A stretch of DNA of 64,000 nucleotides, taken from contig NZ_CP066783.1 of the NCBI RefSeq assembly GCF_019186805.1, forward strand, positions 797,501 to 861,500. Direction: 5' to 3'. Within the stretch, counting starts at the first letter, position 1; every line of letters begins with the position of its first letter. The translations under genes were made by a program, and so were the position numbers. Under the pieces are notes generated by a model. That model saw only the letters and a list, made by a program, of their open reading frames with translations. It did not search any database and was not told where the DNA came from. Shown here one piece after another: positions 53,826 through 62,601 of this stretch. Origin of the DNA: Comamonas fluminis (GTDB lineage: Bacteria; Pseudomonadota; Gammaproteobacteria; Burkholderiales; Burkholderiaceae_C).

Positions 53826-55231
53826 GCGGGGAACAGAGGTTCGACGCGATCGTGATCGGAGCCGGTCAGGCCGGTCCCTTTCTGGGCGCGACACTCGTTG
53901 CCCGGGGTATGAAGGTGGCGCTCATCGAGGAGCGTGACCTGGGTGGTACCTGTGTCAATCGGGGCTGCACCCCAACCAAGACCCTACGCAAGTCGGCTCG
54001 TGTGGCTCACATGGCGCGCCGGGCCAGCGAATTCGGTGTGCAAACCGGGTCGGTCCAGGTCAACTTCAGGGCAGCGATGGAGCGCATGCAACGCCGGGTG
54101 GAGGAGGCTCGCTCTGGCCTGCAGGCCTGGCTGGGCCAGTTGGAAGGACTCACCATCATCAAGGCGCGCGGTCGCCTGGCGGGCCGTGACGGCGAACAGT
54201 TCGTGGTGCTGGCCGGCGAGCATCAGCTGGTGGCGCCCAAGGTGGTGCTGAACACCGGCACACGTCCCTTTGTTCCGCCGGTGCCTGGGCTGGACGAGCT
54301 GCCGTTCCTGGACAACGAACGGCTGTTGGCGCTGCGTGAATTACCGTCCAGGCTGGTGATCATCGGCGGTGGATACATCAGCCTGGAGATGGCTCAGATC
54401 TTTCGGCGGCTGGGAAGTGAGGTTGCCATTCTGGAAACAGGGCCCCGCCTCACGGCCCGCGAGGACGAGGACATTGCAGCCGCTGTGACCGGAATGCTGA
54501 CAGCGGAAGGCATCGAAGTGAACACCGGCGTGCGCATTGAGCGGGTCGGCAAGGCGGACAACGACGCTGGCGTGCGGGTGCAGTTGGCTGGTGGCCGCAG
54601 CGTGGATGGCAGCCACCTGCTGGTGGCCACCGGGCGAATACCGAACACCGACTGTCTGGGCCTGGAAACGGTGGGCCTGGAGGTCAGTGCGCGAGGCTAC
54701 CTGGTCACCAACGACCGGCTCGAAACCGCGGTTCCCGGCATCTGGGCGCTGGGTGACATCAATCAGCGCGGGGCCTTTACCCACACCAGCTACCACGATC
54801 AGGACATCGTGGCGGAGAACCTGGCCGGAGGGCAACGCAGCGCCGCCGCGCGCGTCGGCATTTATGCCATGTTTACCGATCCTCCGCTGGCCCACGTCGG
54901 TCTTTATGAGGCCGACGCGCGAAAACTCGTGACCGAAGGGCGACGCATTTCCCAGGCGGTTCACGCCATGAAGGACGTCAGTCGCGCGAAGGAAGAAGGC
55001 GAAACCGTGGGCAAGATCAAGCTCCTCATCGATGAGGACAGTGGTCATTTCCTCGGAGCGACCATGCTCGGGATCCAGTCGGACGAGATCATCCAGGCGA
55101 TCGGTCTGGTGATGGCCAGTGGCGGCACCTGGAAGGTGGTCCGGGATGCATTGCCCGTTCACCCGACGGTCACCGAGTTCCTGCCCACCATCATTGATCG
55201 ACGCAAGCCCTTGACCGCAAGTCCTGGGTGA
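53822..55231 (+). CDS. Pyridine nucleotide-disulfide oxidoreductase, RclA/MerA-like
   Basis: The 469-residue flavoprotein has an N-terminal FAD site ('IVIGAGQAGPFLG'), the redox disulfide Cys44/Cys49 ('GTCVNRGC'), an NAD(P) site ('LVIIGGGYISLEMA'), the second FAD motif ('IWALGDIN'), and the dimer-interface His447-Glu452 ('HPTVTE'). It lacks the N-terminal heavy-metal domain and C-terminal vicinal Cys pair of MerA, so mercury reduction is unlikely. RclA, which supports survival of hypochlorous acid stress, is the closest functional model; that is inference from family and neighbours. Confidence 0.87.
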   Translation: MSGEQRFDAIVIGAGQAGPFLGATLVARGMKVALIEERDLGGTCVNRGCTPTKTLRKSARVAHMARRASEFGVQTGSVQVNFRAAMERMQRRVEEARSGLQAWLGQLEGLTIIKARGRLAGRDGEQFVVLAGEHQLVAPKVVLNTGTRPFVPPVPGLDELPFLDNERLLALRELPSRLVIIGGGYISLEMAQIFRRLGSEVAILETGPRLTAREDEDIAAAVTGMLTAEGIEVNTGVRIERVGKADNDAGVRVQLAGGRSVDGSHLLVATGRIPNTDCLGLETVGLEVSARGYLVTNDRLETAVPGIWALGDINQRGAFTHTSYHDQDIVAENLAGGQRSAAARVGIYAMFTDPPLAHVGLYEADARKLVTEGRRISQAVHAMKDVSRAKEEGETVGKIKLLIDEDSGHFLGATMLGIQSDEIIQAIGLVMASGGTWKVVRDALPVHPTVTEFLPTIIDRRKPLTASPG

Positions 55232-55248
55232 GCCGGAGGACCCACACC

Positions 55249-55857
55249 ATGCCCATCAACCGCTCATTCAGCGGCCGCAATCGCGATGTCCACAACCACG
55301 GCGGTCGACTTCCGCCAGGACAGTCCCTGACGGAAGGTTTTCCCGTGCTGACTGCGGGCCCCACCCCAAAAGCCTTGGCGCTTGGCGATTGGCGCTTGAC
55401 CTTGAAGGTCGGTGTGCGGCCGGTTCGCGTTTGGACCTGGAGCGAATTCCAGGCCCTGCCCCAGACCGAGCAGGTGGTCGATATCCATTGCGTTACCACC
55501 TGGTCGAAATTCGACACCCGCTGGCGCGGTGTGACGTTGGACACCTTGTTGCAGGCGGCCGGACTGGAAGCGCCCACGCCTTGGGTGTTGGCGCATTCTC
55601 AGGACGGCTACTCCACCAACGTGCCGTTGGCCGATCTGACACAAGGGCGCGCAATGATCGCAACGCACTACGACGACCGACCGCTCGCGCCCGAGCACGG
55701 GGGACCGGCACGCCTGTTGGTGCCGCATCTCTACTTCTGGAAGTCGGCCAAGTGGGTCAATGCGCTGCAGTTCAACGAGCGCGACGAGGCCGGGTTCTGG
55801 GAACTGCGGGGCTATCACATGCGAGGCGACCCTTTCAAGGAAGAGCGCTATGGATGA
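55249..55857 (+). CDS. Sulfite-oxidase-type molybdopterin-dependent oxidoreductase
   Basis: The 202-residue protein has the oxidoreductase molybdopterin-binding core, with the molybdenum-ligating Cys81 in 'DIHCVTTWSKFD' and 'HYDDRPLAPEHGGPARLLVP'. The family includes the periplasmic methionine sulfoxide reductase MsrP (YedY), but this protein has no Tat signal. It is shorter than MsrP and looks cytoplasmic. It overlaps the flavin reductase gene by eight bases, suggesting an electron-transfer pair. Confidence 0.88.
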   Translation: MPINRSFSGRNRDVHNHGGRLPPGQSLTEGFPVLTAGPTPKALALGDWRLTLKVGVRPVRVWTWSEFQALPQTEQVVDIHCVTTWSKFDTRWRGVTLDTLLQAAGLEAPTPWVLAHSQDGYSTNVPLADLTQGRAMIATHYDDRPLAPEHGGPARLLVPHLYFWKSAKWVNALQFNERDEAGFWELRGYHMRGDPFKEERYG

Positions 55858-56611
55858 GGCTGTTGGTCAACACCGGCTGAGCTGGCAGACCGCACGCATC
55901 GATGCGTTGCAGGCACTGACTCCACGCGTCATGCGGGTGGTGCTGCGTCCTGACAGATGGGTTCGCCCGAGGCCGGGCCAGCATTTGGATGTCCGACTGA
56001 CAGCGGAAGACGGCTATCAGGCACAACGGAGCTATTCACTCCTCTCACCTCCTCAACGTACCGGGCTCTATGAGCTTGGCATTGAGCGTTTGGACGATGG
56101 CGAAGTATCCACCTGGTTTCACGACAAGGCCCAGCACGGCGAAACGATTGAAGTCCTCGGACCGGTTGGAGGTCATTTTGTGCTTGACGAGTCGAACACA
56201 CGACCAGCCTTGCTGATTGGGGGAGGATCTGGCGTCGTTCCCCTTTTGTCCATGGCAGCGCAACGCGTGGGTGCATACAGCCAAGCGCATACAACGCTGT
56301 TGGTTGCCGCACGCCATCTTGACGAAGTGTTGCTCTGGCCCACCCTGCAGCGATGGGAAGCGTTTACGCCGCGGTTTCGCAGCCGACTGGCGCTCTCGCG
56401 GGATACCTGTGCCCCGCGCGCACAGGACCACGTTGGCCGCATTGATGGAGCCGATGTTGCTTGGGCATTGCAGCAATTGGGTGATGTGGCGACCGAATCT
56501 GCGCAGGTTTTCATCTGCGGGCGTAATGACTTTGTCGAGTCCATCGTTCATATGGTCACCGGGCTAAATGTGCCCGAGGTCTCCATCCGCACCGAGCGCT
56601 TCGGAAGTTGA
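55850..56611 (+). CDS. FAD/NAD(P)-binding ferredoxin-reductase-like protein
   Basis: The 253-residue protein has the FAD motif 'QRSYSLLS' (RxYS), the NAD(P) motif 'LIGGGSGVVPLLSMA', and the C-terminal 'VFICGRNDFVESI'. It lacks a 2Fe-2S domain. The eight-base overlap with the molybdoenzyme gene suggests that it supplies electrons to, or takes them from, that enzyme, in place of the heme membrane partner MsrQ. Confidence 0.87.
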   Translation: MDEAVGQHRLSWQTARIDALQALTPRVMRVVLRPDRWVRPRPGQHLDVRLTAEDGYQAQRSYSLLSPPQRTGLYELGIERLDDGEVSTWFHDKAQHGETIEVLGPVGGHFVLDESNTRPALLIGGGSGVVPLLSMAAQRVGAYSQAHTTLLVAARHLDEVLLWPTLQRWEAFTPRFRSRLALSRDTCAPRAQDHVGRIDGADVAWALQQLGDVATESAQVFICGRNDFVESIVHMVTGLNVPEVSIRTERFGS

Positions 56612-56632
56612 CTCTCTTTTTTCTCATCTGCC

Positions 56633-57826
56633 GTGACCCTAACCCGATACGTCTCTGTCCGTTCGCGCAGCGAACGTCTGTGTGCCCCTCTGAGTGCCGA
56701 GGACCATGTTCCCCAACCGGTTTCCGACGTCAGTCCGCCGAAGTGGCACTTGGCCCACACCACGTGGTTCTTCGAGACTTTTGTCCTCGCGAAACAACAG
56801 CCGGACTATCGACTGTTCCATCCTCTGTATGGCTACCTGTTCAACAGCTACTACGAATCGGAGGGCGCTCACCTGGCACGCCCGCAGCGAGGGAGCTTGA
56901 GTCGCCCGACGGTGGCTGAGGTGATGGCGTATCGCGCGCATGTGGACGAGTCCATGCGCCGTATGCTGAAGGAACCACTGGAGCCCGCGGTCGCGGCCTT
57001 GGTAGAGCTGGGCATGCAGCATGAACAACAGCATCAGGAGTTGCTGATCACAGACATCAAGTACATCCTGGGCCACAACCCATTGCATCCGGCGTATGAC
57101 CCTCTGGGCATCGGTCCCCAAGATGTGACGGCCGAACATGATGGAACCTGCCCACCACTGGACGATTGGCTTAGCGTCGAAGGGCAGACGATTCGCATGG
57201 GCCACCAGGGGCCAGGGTTCGCCTTCGACAACGAGTCGCCATCGCATTTGGCGCTCATTCAAGGAGTAGACATCCGTGTGGCGCTAGTCACCAATGATGA
57301 ATACCTTCAGTTCATGCGCGACGGAGGATATCAGCGCCATTCGCTCTGGCATGCGGAAGGCTGGGACTGGGTGCAAACGCTTAAATTCCGTGCGCCGATG
57401 TACTGGCAGCCCGACCCTAACCAGCCTGACGGATGGGGTCATTACACGCTCCAGGGGGTGATGCCGCTGACCAGTCAGGCACCAGTCACGCATGTCAGTT
57501 ACTACGAGGCACACGCTTTCTGCGATTGGGCGGGGTGGCGATTGCCCACCGAGTTCGAGTGGGAAGCAGCGGCAAGCCGGTTCGACTGGGGGCGTCGATG
57601 GGAATGGACGCGCAGTGCCTATCAGCCCTATCCCGGTTTTGCCCGCAGCGAGGGCGCAGTGGGCGAATACAACGGGAAGTTCATGGTGAACCAGCAGGTC
57701 TTGCGCGGAGCGTCCTGGGCCACATCGCCGGGCCACGCCCGTTTGACATACCGGAACTTCTTTCACGCTCCGTTGCGTTGGCAGTTCACGGGCATCCGTC
57801 CTGTTCGCTCGCGGGAGTCCGCATGA
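56633..57826 (+). CDS. egtB: Ergothioneine biosynthesis sulfoxide synthase EgtB
   Basis: The 397-residue enzyme starts at a GTG (56633). The N-terminal DinB-like domain carries the iron-binding His set: His42 ('HLAHTTWF'), His130 and His134 ('QHEQQHQE'). The C-terminal FGE-sulfatase domain has 'GWRLPTEFEWEAAA' and 'VLRGASWAT'. EgtB joins a sulfur donor (gamma-glutamylcysteine or cysteine) to trimethylhistidine using oxygen. It overlaps egtD by four bases. It is somewhat shorter than actinobacterial EgtB. Confidence 0.92.
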   Translation: MTLTRYVSVRSRSERLCAPLSAEDHVPQPVSDVSPPKWHLAHTTWFFETFVLAKQQPDYRLFHPLYGYLFNSYYESEGAHLARPQRGSLSRPTVAEVMAYRAHVDESMRRMLKEPLEPAVAALVELGMQHEQQHQELLITDIKYILGHNPLHPAYDPLGIGPQDVTAEHDGTCPPLDDWLSVEGQTIRMGHQGPGFAFDNESPSHLALIQGVDIRVALVTNDEYLQFMRDGGYQRHSLWHAEGWDWVQTLKFRAPMYWQPDPNQPDGWGHYTLQGVMPLTSQAPVTHVSYYEAHAFCDWAGWRLPTEFEWEAAASRFDWGRRWEWTRSAYQPYPGFARSEGAVGEYNGKFMVNQQVLRGASWATSPGHARLTYRNFFHAPLRWQFTGIRPVRSRESA

Positions 57827-58800
57827 CTGATCGGGACAGACTGACGGAGCATGTTCTGCAAGGGTTGACGCGACCACAGAAGGCGCTCTCATCCGCTTGG
57901 TTCTACGACGATGAGGGCTCGCGCCTGTTTCAGCAGATCATGGCGCTGCCCGAGTACTACCTCACACGCCTTGAGCACGAGCTGCTGCGCTCACGCGCGG
58001 ATGAGCTTTCCCGGTGGATAGATCCTCGGTGCAGCCCGATCGATCTGATTGAACTGGGCAGCGGCGACGGGGCCAAAACGCTGTCGCTGTGCCAGGCACT
58101 GGCGCAACGTGAAGTGGATTGCATCTACAGGCCTATGGATGTGTCCGCACACGCCCTAGCGGATCTGAGCCGCCGCTTTGACACGTACCTCCCCCGCATG
58201 GCCATCGAACCGGTGCTGGGAGACTATTTCGAGCATTGGCCTCAGATTGCCGAAGGGCGACGCCAGGTTGCAATGTTGCTGGGCAGCAATCTGGGCAACC
58301 TCGACGAACACGGTGCCGTCAAGCTGCTGCAGCGGGTGCATTCGCATTTGCGCCCGGGTGACCTTGTGCTGCTTGGTCTGGATCTGGTCAAGGACCCGGC
58401 CATGTTGCGCGCAGCATACGACGATTCACAGGGCGTGACCGCTGCGTTCAATTTGAATCTGCTGACGCGGTTGAATCGCGAGTTGGGCATGGACTTCGAT
58501 CTGACGAAATTTCGGCACTACGCCAGCTACTGTCCGCTGGAACACGTGGCCAGAAGCTTTCTGGTGAGCCAAGTTGACCAGGTGGTCCACAGCAGAACCC
58601 TTGACCGAGGGTTTGTATTCCATGCCGGGGAGACCATCTATACAGAGCAATCCCAGAAATACTCCCTGGCTTCAATCGAACACCTCGCACGCCGAAGCGG
58701 GTTTGACAACACCTGCACCCTGACCGACCCCCGAGGCTGGTACGCCATCACCGTCTGGCACCGGCTACCGTTCACCCCAACGCAACAAACGTCGACCTGA
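57823..58800 (+). CDS. egtD: L-histidine N(alpha)-methyltransferase EgtD
   Basis: The 325-residue SAM-dependent enzyme makes trimethylhistidine, the first step to ergothioneine. The early 'KALSSAWFYDDEGSRLFQQI' and 'LPEYYLTRLEHELL' are characteristic. The SAM site is 'LIELGSGDGAKTLSL' and the later 'FLGSN'-type motif appears as 'LLGSNLGNLD'. With egtB it forms the minimal two-gene pathway; EgtC and EgtE are not in the window. Confidence 0.95.
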   Translation: MTDRDRLTEHVLQGLTRPQKALSSAWFYDDEGSRLFQQIMALPEYYLTRLEHELLRSRADELSRWIDPRCSPIDLIELGSGDGAKTLSLCQALAQREVDCIYRPMDVSAHALADLSRRFDTYLPRMAIEPVLGDYFEHWPQIAEGRRQVAMLLGSNLGNLDEHGAVKLLQRVHSHLRPGDLVLLGLDLVKDPAMLRAAYDDSQGVTAAFNLNLLTRLNRELGMDFDLTKFRHYASYCPLEHVARSFLVSQVDQVVHSRTLDRGFVFHAGETIYTEQSQKYSLASIEHLARRSGFDNTCTLTDPRGWYAITVWHRLPFTPTQQTST

Positions 58801-58813
58801 AAAAGGAGTCCTA

Positions 58814-59260
58814 ATGAGCAACAAGACCCATCTGCGCCAGACCATGCTGGACCTTGCCGAAGGGCGCCTGCGGTTTGCTGAACAGACCTATGCGCAATAC
58901 CTGGTCGGTGCGGCGGGCCGCGGAGATGAACCCAGTGAAAGCGATGCGGCGTCGCGGGCCGTCAACAATGCCGCTCTGGCGCAGGCGTTCGAATGCCCCA
59001 TTCACGATCATCAGGAGGCCCTGGAAGTCTTACGTCAGATCGATTTCGGTCCCCGGGATTCGGTGGAGACAGGCGCCGTGGTTCGCATCGACGGGCGTTG
59101 GTTCGTGATTGCGGTTGCTAGCGATGCCTTCCAGTGCGACGGCAACACCTACATGGGAATTTCCACCCAGGCGCCCATCTACGCAGCGATCGCAAATGCC
59201 CGAGCCGGTGATGTTGTCAGCTTCCGGCAACGCGAACTGCACATAGAGGAAGTCTTGTGA
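58814..59260 (+). CDS. Small protein with a GreA/GreB-like C-terminal domain
   Basis: The 148-residue protein has a helical N-terminal half. The C-terminal half is laid out like the GreA/GreB C-terminal domain: 'VETGAVVRIDGRWFVIAV', 'GISTQAPIYAAIANARAGDVVSF' and a closing 'ELHIEEVL'. The N-terminal coiled coil with the acidic tip of true GreA is not apparent, so it may bind RNA polymerase without cleaving RNA. It follows egtD by 13 bases. Confidence 0.65.
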   Translation: MSNKTHLRQTMLDLAEGRLRFAEQTYAQYLVGAAGRGDEPSESDAASRAVNNAALAQAFECPIHDHQEALEVLRQIDFGPRDSVETGAVVRIDGRWFVIAVASDAFQCDGNTYMGISTQAPIYAAIANARAGDVVSFRQRELHIEEVL

Positions 59261-59283
59261 TGCACCTCATTCGAGTCTGAACG

Positions 59284-59820
59284 ATGGGCGGCACGCTGCG
59301 CGACTTGGTCCGGCGCTTTCATGGCACAGGTCGACTTGGTGCCATCGTTCTGCGCCCGGATCGCCTCAAGGACGCTGTGTCCGTGCAGGAGGCCAGGGCC
59401 GAACCGGGTCTCGGGCTGATTGGCGATCACCGCTCCCTGCGGCTTCGTCAGTCGGATGCGCAACGCCATCGCGAGCTGAGTCTGATCCAGGCTGAGCACC
59501 TCAGCTTGCTCGGGGTCTGGACGGGGCAAGCCCCAATTGCCCCGGAGCGTTTGCGGCGCAACCTCGTGATCTCGGGGATCAACATCGCCGCGATGCATTC
59601 ACCTTTCCGGGAAGAGCGCTTTGTCTGGCGAATTGGCGGTTCGGTCCGCATTGAAATCACGGGGCCATGTCCTCCTTGTTCACGCATGGAGGACGAGCTC
59701 GGTGAAGGCGGTTACGCCGCGCTGCGTGGTCACGGGGGCGCCACGGCACGGATCGTCGTAGGTGGCGTGCTACGGGTTGGAGATACCGTTAACCTTGACG
59801 TTGAATCCACCGTGGGCTGA
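59284..59820 (+). CDS. MOSC domain protein
   Basis: The 178-residue protein has the MOSC core with Cys129 and Cys132 in 'ITGPCPPCSRME' and an arginine-rich region before it. MOSC domains bind sulfur or molybdenum cofactor. With a molybdoenzyme in the same operon it could handle cofactor sulfur, or carry out a YiiM-type reduction. The start at 59284 lies 23 bases after the previous gene. Confidence 0.87.
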   Translation: MGGTLRDLVRRFHGTGRLGAIVLRPDRLKDAVSVQEARAEPGLGLIGDHRSLRLRQSDAQRHRELSLIQAEHLSLLGVWTGQAPIAPERLRRNLVISGINIAAMHSPFREERFVWRIGGSVRIEITGPCPPCSRMEDELGEGGYAALRGHGGATARIVVGGVLRVGDTVNLDVESTVG

Positions 59821-59825
59821 GAGCC

Positions 59826-60758
59826 ATGATCGAAGCAGAGCGTACGCCTGGGTTCCTCCATCTTCTCCAGATGACCGGCGGTGCGTCGTGGTTGCACATG
59901 TGCATCCACCACCGCGAGACGGAAGGTTTTCTCTCGAGCGCGACCGGCCTGGACAAGCTGATCGCCGCAGCGATGGTCTCTGAAGATACCCGGTCGCGGT
60001 TGCGCGTCCACGGGCAGGGTGTGATGGTTCTGCTCAAAGCGATGCATCTGAGAGCTGATGGAGTGGGGCATCCAGAGGACATGGTGTCCATGCGAATCTG
60101 GATTGATGAGCGTCGGGTTATCACGACCCGCGAGGAGGATGTGGATCCCATCCTCGAACTTGCAGAAGACATCTCTCAGGGGCGCGGCCCTGCAACGCCA
60201 GGTGACTTCCTTTGCGATCTCATCGAAGAGCACCTCGCGGAAGTTTCCGAGCAGGTCGAGATGCTGGAGGATGGGGTGGATCTGATCGGCGGCCTTCTGG
60301 TTCAGCACCAGACGGAAGCGGCATGCCCGAGCATGGCCAATACCCAGACCGCGATCTCTGGCTTTCTTCGTCATCTTGGCCCCCAGCGAGCCGTTCTTCA
60401 AACGTTGACAACTCTCGTCGTCCCGCCGCTGAATATAAATCACCGAGGCCGACTGGAGGAGCACCTGAACCAGCTGTTGCGGTTGCTCGAAACGCTGGAG
60501 AATTTGCGTGACCGTATCGATATCCTCAGTGACCAGGCAAACCGCATTCAGGAGCGACAGCTGAATCAAAGCTCTTATGTTTTTGCCGTGGTATCCACAA
60601 TCTTCTTGCCCTTGAACTTTGTCACTGGCCTGTTTGGCGCCAATCTTCTGGGACTGCCGTTCGCAGATGCCACCAATGGCTTCTGGGTGTTGGTAGGTCT
60701 TTGCTTACTAATGAGTGTTGGGTTGGTAGCGGTCTTTCGCTGGTTCAAATGGCTTTAG
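59826..60758 (+). CDS. CorA/ZntB-family metal ion transporter
   Basis: The 310-residue protein has a long cytoplasmic funnel and two C-terminal membrane helices. The signature loop after the first helix reads 'GLFGANLLG', so the usual Gly-Met-Asn is Gly-Ala-Asn. This fits the ZntB-like zinc exporter side of the family better than the magnesium carriers. It starts five bases after the MOSC gene and appears to be the last gene of the stress operon. Confidence 0.85.
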   Translation: MIEAERTPGFLHLLQMTGGASWLHMCIHHRETEGFLSSATGLDKLIAAAMVSEDTRSRLRVHGQGVMVLLKAMHLRADGVGHPEDMVSMRIWIDERRVITTREEDVDPILELAEDISQGRGPATPGDFLCDLIEEHLAEVSEQVEMLEDGVDLIGGLLVQHQTEAACPSMANTQTAISGFLRHLGPQRAVLQTLTTLVVPPLNINHRGRLEEHLNQLLRLLETLENLRDRIDILSDQANRIQERQLNQSSYVFAVVSTIFLPLNFVTGLFGANLLGLPFADATNGFWVLVGLCLLMSVGLVAVFRWFKWL

Positions 60759-60860
60759 TAGACGGTTTGTGGACTGTTTGAGATGTATCTTCGGAGCCGT
60801 CCATCAAGGACGGGTGCGCTGTTAGGAAAAACGATACGTGCCTGTTGATTCATCAGCACA

Positions 60861-60893
60861 ACTGAGCCAGTGATCACGTCGAATACTGAGCCA
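60861..60893 (-). repeat. Terminal repeats of an IS21-type remnant
   Basis: ACTGAGCCA occurs at 60861 and 60885, 24 bases apart, just beyond the istB stop. Multiple short repeats at the ends are typical of IS21-family elements. Confidence 0.55.
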
Positions 60894-60914
60894 CTGGGTT
60901 GATGGATGTTCTGG

Positions 60915-61190
60915 CTACTCGGTTGTGGATAAGTCTATCGGGTCTGCTGCTTTTCGATCTCCTTTCTGAGCTTTTGCACGTGGCTTGGACGGTGCCGCGC
61001 CAGCGGCACTGGAGTGCTTGAATCGCCAGCTCTCATTGCCTGTCTCCACGATGTGGCAGTGGTGCGTGAGGCGGTCGAGCAAGGCGGTTGTCATCTTGGC
61101 GTCGCCGAAGACGCTGCTCCATTCCGAGAAGGTGAGGTTGGTGGTGATCACCACGCTCGTTCGCTCGTAGAGCTTGGAGAGCAGGTGGAA
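60915..61190 (-). pseudogene. Truncated istB, helper ATPase of an IS21-family element
   Basis: The last ~90 codons of IstB are preserved: '[19 protein letters not shown]', '[19 protein letters not shown]', '[15 protein letters not shown]'. The Walker motifs and everything upstream are missing, and the reading frame runs on into unrelated sequence. No istA transposase gene is present. It is a decayed IS21 copy. Confidence 0.88.
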
Positions 61191-61290
61191 CACCGCAGCG
61201 ATTTCTGCGGGCACTTTGGTGCCGCGTGGCACAAAGAGGTGGCGCTGTTTGAGTTCCTTCAACCGCGGGCAAAGATCAAAACTGCGCATT

Positions 61291-61353
61291 CCACTGATGG
61301 CGGACAGTGATTCCATTTCCATCGCGGACAGCGTTCCAGGCGATGGCGGACAC
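61291..61353 (-). repeat. Terminal repeats of a second IS21-type end
   Basis: The minus strand carries TGTCCGCCATC, TGTCCGCGATG and TGTCCGCCATC (plus-strand positions near 61343, 61321 and 61297), each near a TGGAA word, with 22- to 24-base spacing. This looks like the multiple-repeat end of an IS21-family element different from the one at 60861. It lies at the junction with the conjugation gene remnant. Confidence 0.6.
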
Positions 61354-61380
61354 GTTGCGCGGGTGAGTGTTTCGCCGGTG

Positions 61381-62360
61381 CAGCCCATACGCGCCCCAGA
61401 TCTTGAGGCCGGCGACACCCATGATCACACCCACCATCAGGATGATCGGCGACAGGATGACGTAGATGTAGAGCAGGGCGTTCATGGCGTGCGACATGAA
61501 GGCGCTGAACACGCTGGCTTCCCCGGCCGCGTTCACGGCGCCCCGAGCAATCGCTTCGGAAGAGCTGTAGGTGGCTTGGTTGCACTCCGATGAATTTCGT
61601 GTGCCACAGGCGGCCATGACCCGCGAAAACACGGCGTTCGCCATGGTGTTGGCGGCCGTAACAGCTGTTTGGTTTTCGAACGCGCGGGCCATCTGGGCAG
61701 GGTTCCCGTTTGCGCCGGTCATGATGGTTTCGAGATCTTGCTCGGTTTTCGCTGTGCTCGTTGACGAGCTTGCTCCAGTCAACTCCAGCAACTGGCTCAC
61801 GACCCCGTCCAGCTCTTTCTGAATCTGCTTGGCCCGCTCAGTGGCACCTTTGTTGATGCCCATTGCTTCGCCCATGCCACTGCTCGTGACAATGGATCTG
61901 GCCATCGGAGAAGACATCGTGGCAGCTTCGTTGACGACGAATGCCTGCATCTGAGCAAAGACCGTGCGCAGCGCGGTCGCGCAGGGCACATCAAAGTTCT
62001 TGTAGCCATCGGCCGTCTTGACCTTGATCCGTACACTGCCAGAGACGCCTGGTCCTTGGTCGAGCATGTTCAGCGCGCCGTTGAGACCACCTTCGTTCAC
62101 CATGGCCATGCGTCCCTCAATGCCATCGCATGTGGAGATCGTGCGGATGTTCTGGAGGATGACTGGGGGAAGTGCGAGCTTCTGCACCCGCAGCATGGTC
62201 TTGAGCGGCGAGAAGTAGCCCTCCAGGCCTTTTTCCGCGAAGCCGCCGTCGTCGGCCGAGCCACCTGGCGTGGTTGACCAGGTGTCGTAGCGCATGGTCA
62301 GCTCCTTGAAAACGAAGGAGGTGATGCCGAGCGGGTAGGCGATGCCAACAGGTACTCGCT
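61381..62360 (-). pseudogene. Remnant of a conjugative-transfer gene (TraG N-terminal type membrane protein)
   Basis: About 325 residues of a mating-pair protein remain. Near its start is 'RVPVGIAYPLGITSFVFKELT', matching the TraG_N pattern. Then come a long soluble region with several Cys and a hydrophobic stretch ('[31 protein letters not shown]'). Both ends are cut: upstream at about 62,360 by unrelated plus-strand sequence, and downstream at 61,381 by the IS21-type repeats. The ends in the open frame are chance read-through. Confidence 0.7.
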
Positions 62361-62361
62361 G

Positions 62362-62601
62362 GTGCGAGGTGATGGTTGGCTGGTTCCCTACAAACGCGAA
62401 CTCGTGCTCAAGGAAGGGGTGCAGAAACTCATGTTTGATGTCCACAAGGATGAGCGTGGCATCGCACAGGTGCGGTGCATCGTGGAGCATCCAGGCGGCG
62501 GTTTGACCCCTTCCATCGCCGCAGTGAGCGCCGTCTTGAGCTATGAGCCTGGCGAAAAGAACCTGCACTTGTGCTCGATCGACCAGCTGCGTTCGCTGTG
62601 A
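62362..62601 (+). CDS. Fragment of an unknown gene preceding the CobT-like gene
   Basis: The open frame ends with TGA overlapping the GTG of the next gene, as in a real operon. The translation ('DGWLVPYKRELVLKEGVQKLMF') looks protein-like but matches nothing that I recognise. It probably is the 3' end of a gene whose start was lost at the junction with the traG-like remnant. Confidence 0.4.
   Translation: MRGDGWLVPYKRELVLKEGVQKLMFDVHKDERGIAQVRCIVEHPGGGLTPSIAAVSAVLSYEPGEKNLHLCSIDQLRSL

Noticed and set aside
53822..55231. Annotation as mercuric reductase
   Set aside because: The fold and redox site match, but the N-terminal metal-binding domain and the C-terminal Cys pair are absent and there are no mer neighbours.
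61191..61418. N-terminal part of the open frame that ends in IstB
   Set aside because: The codons upstream of the IstB homology run through IS21 end repeats and unrelated DNA, so it is read-through and not a gene.
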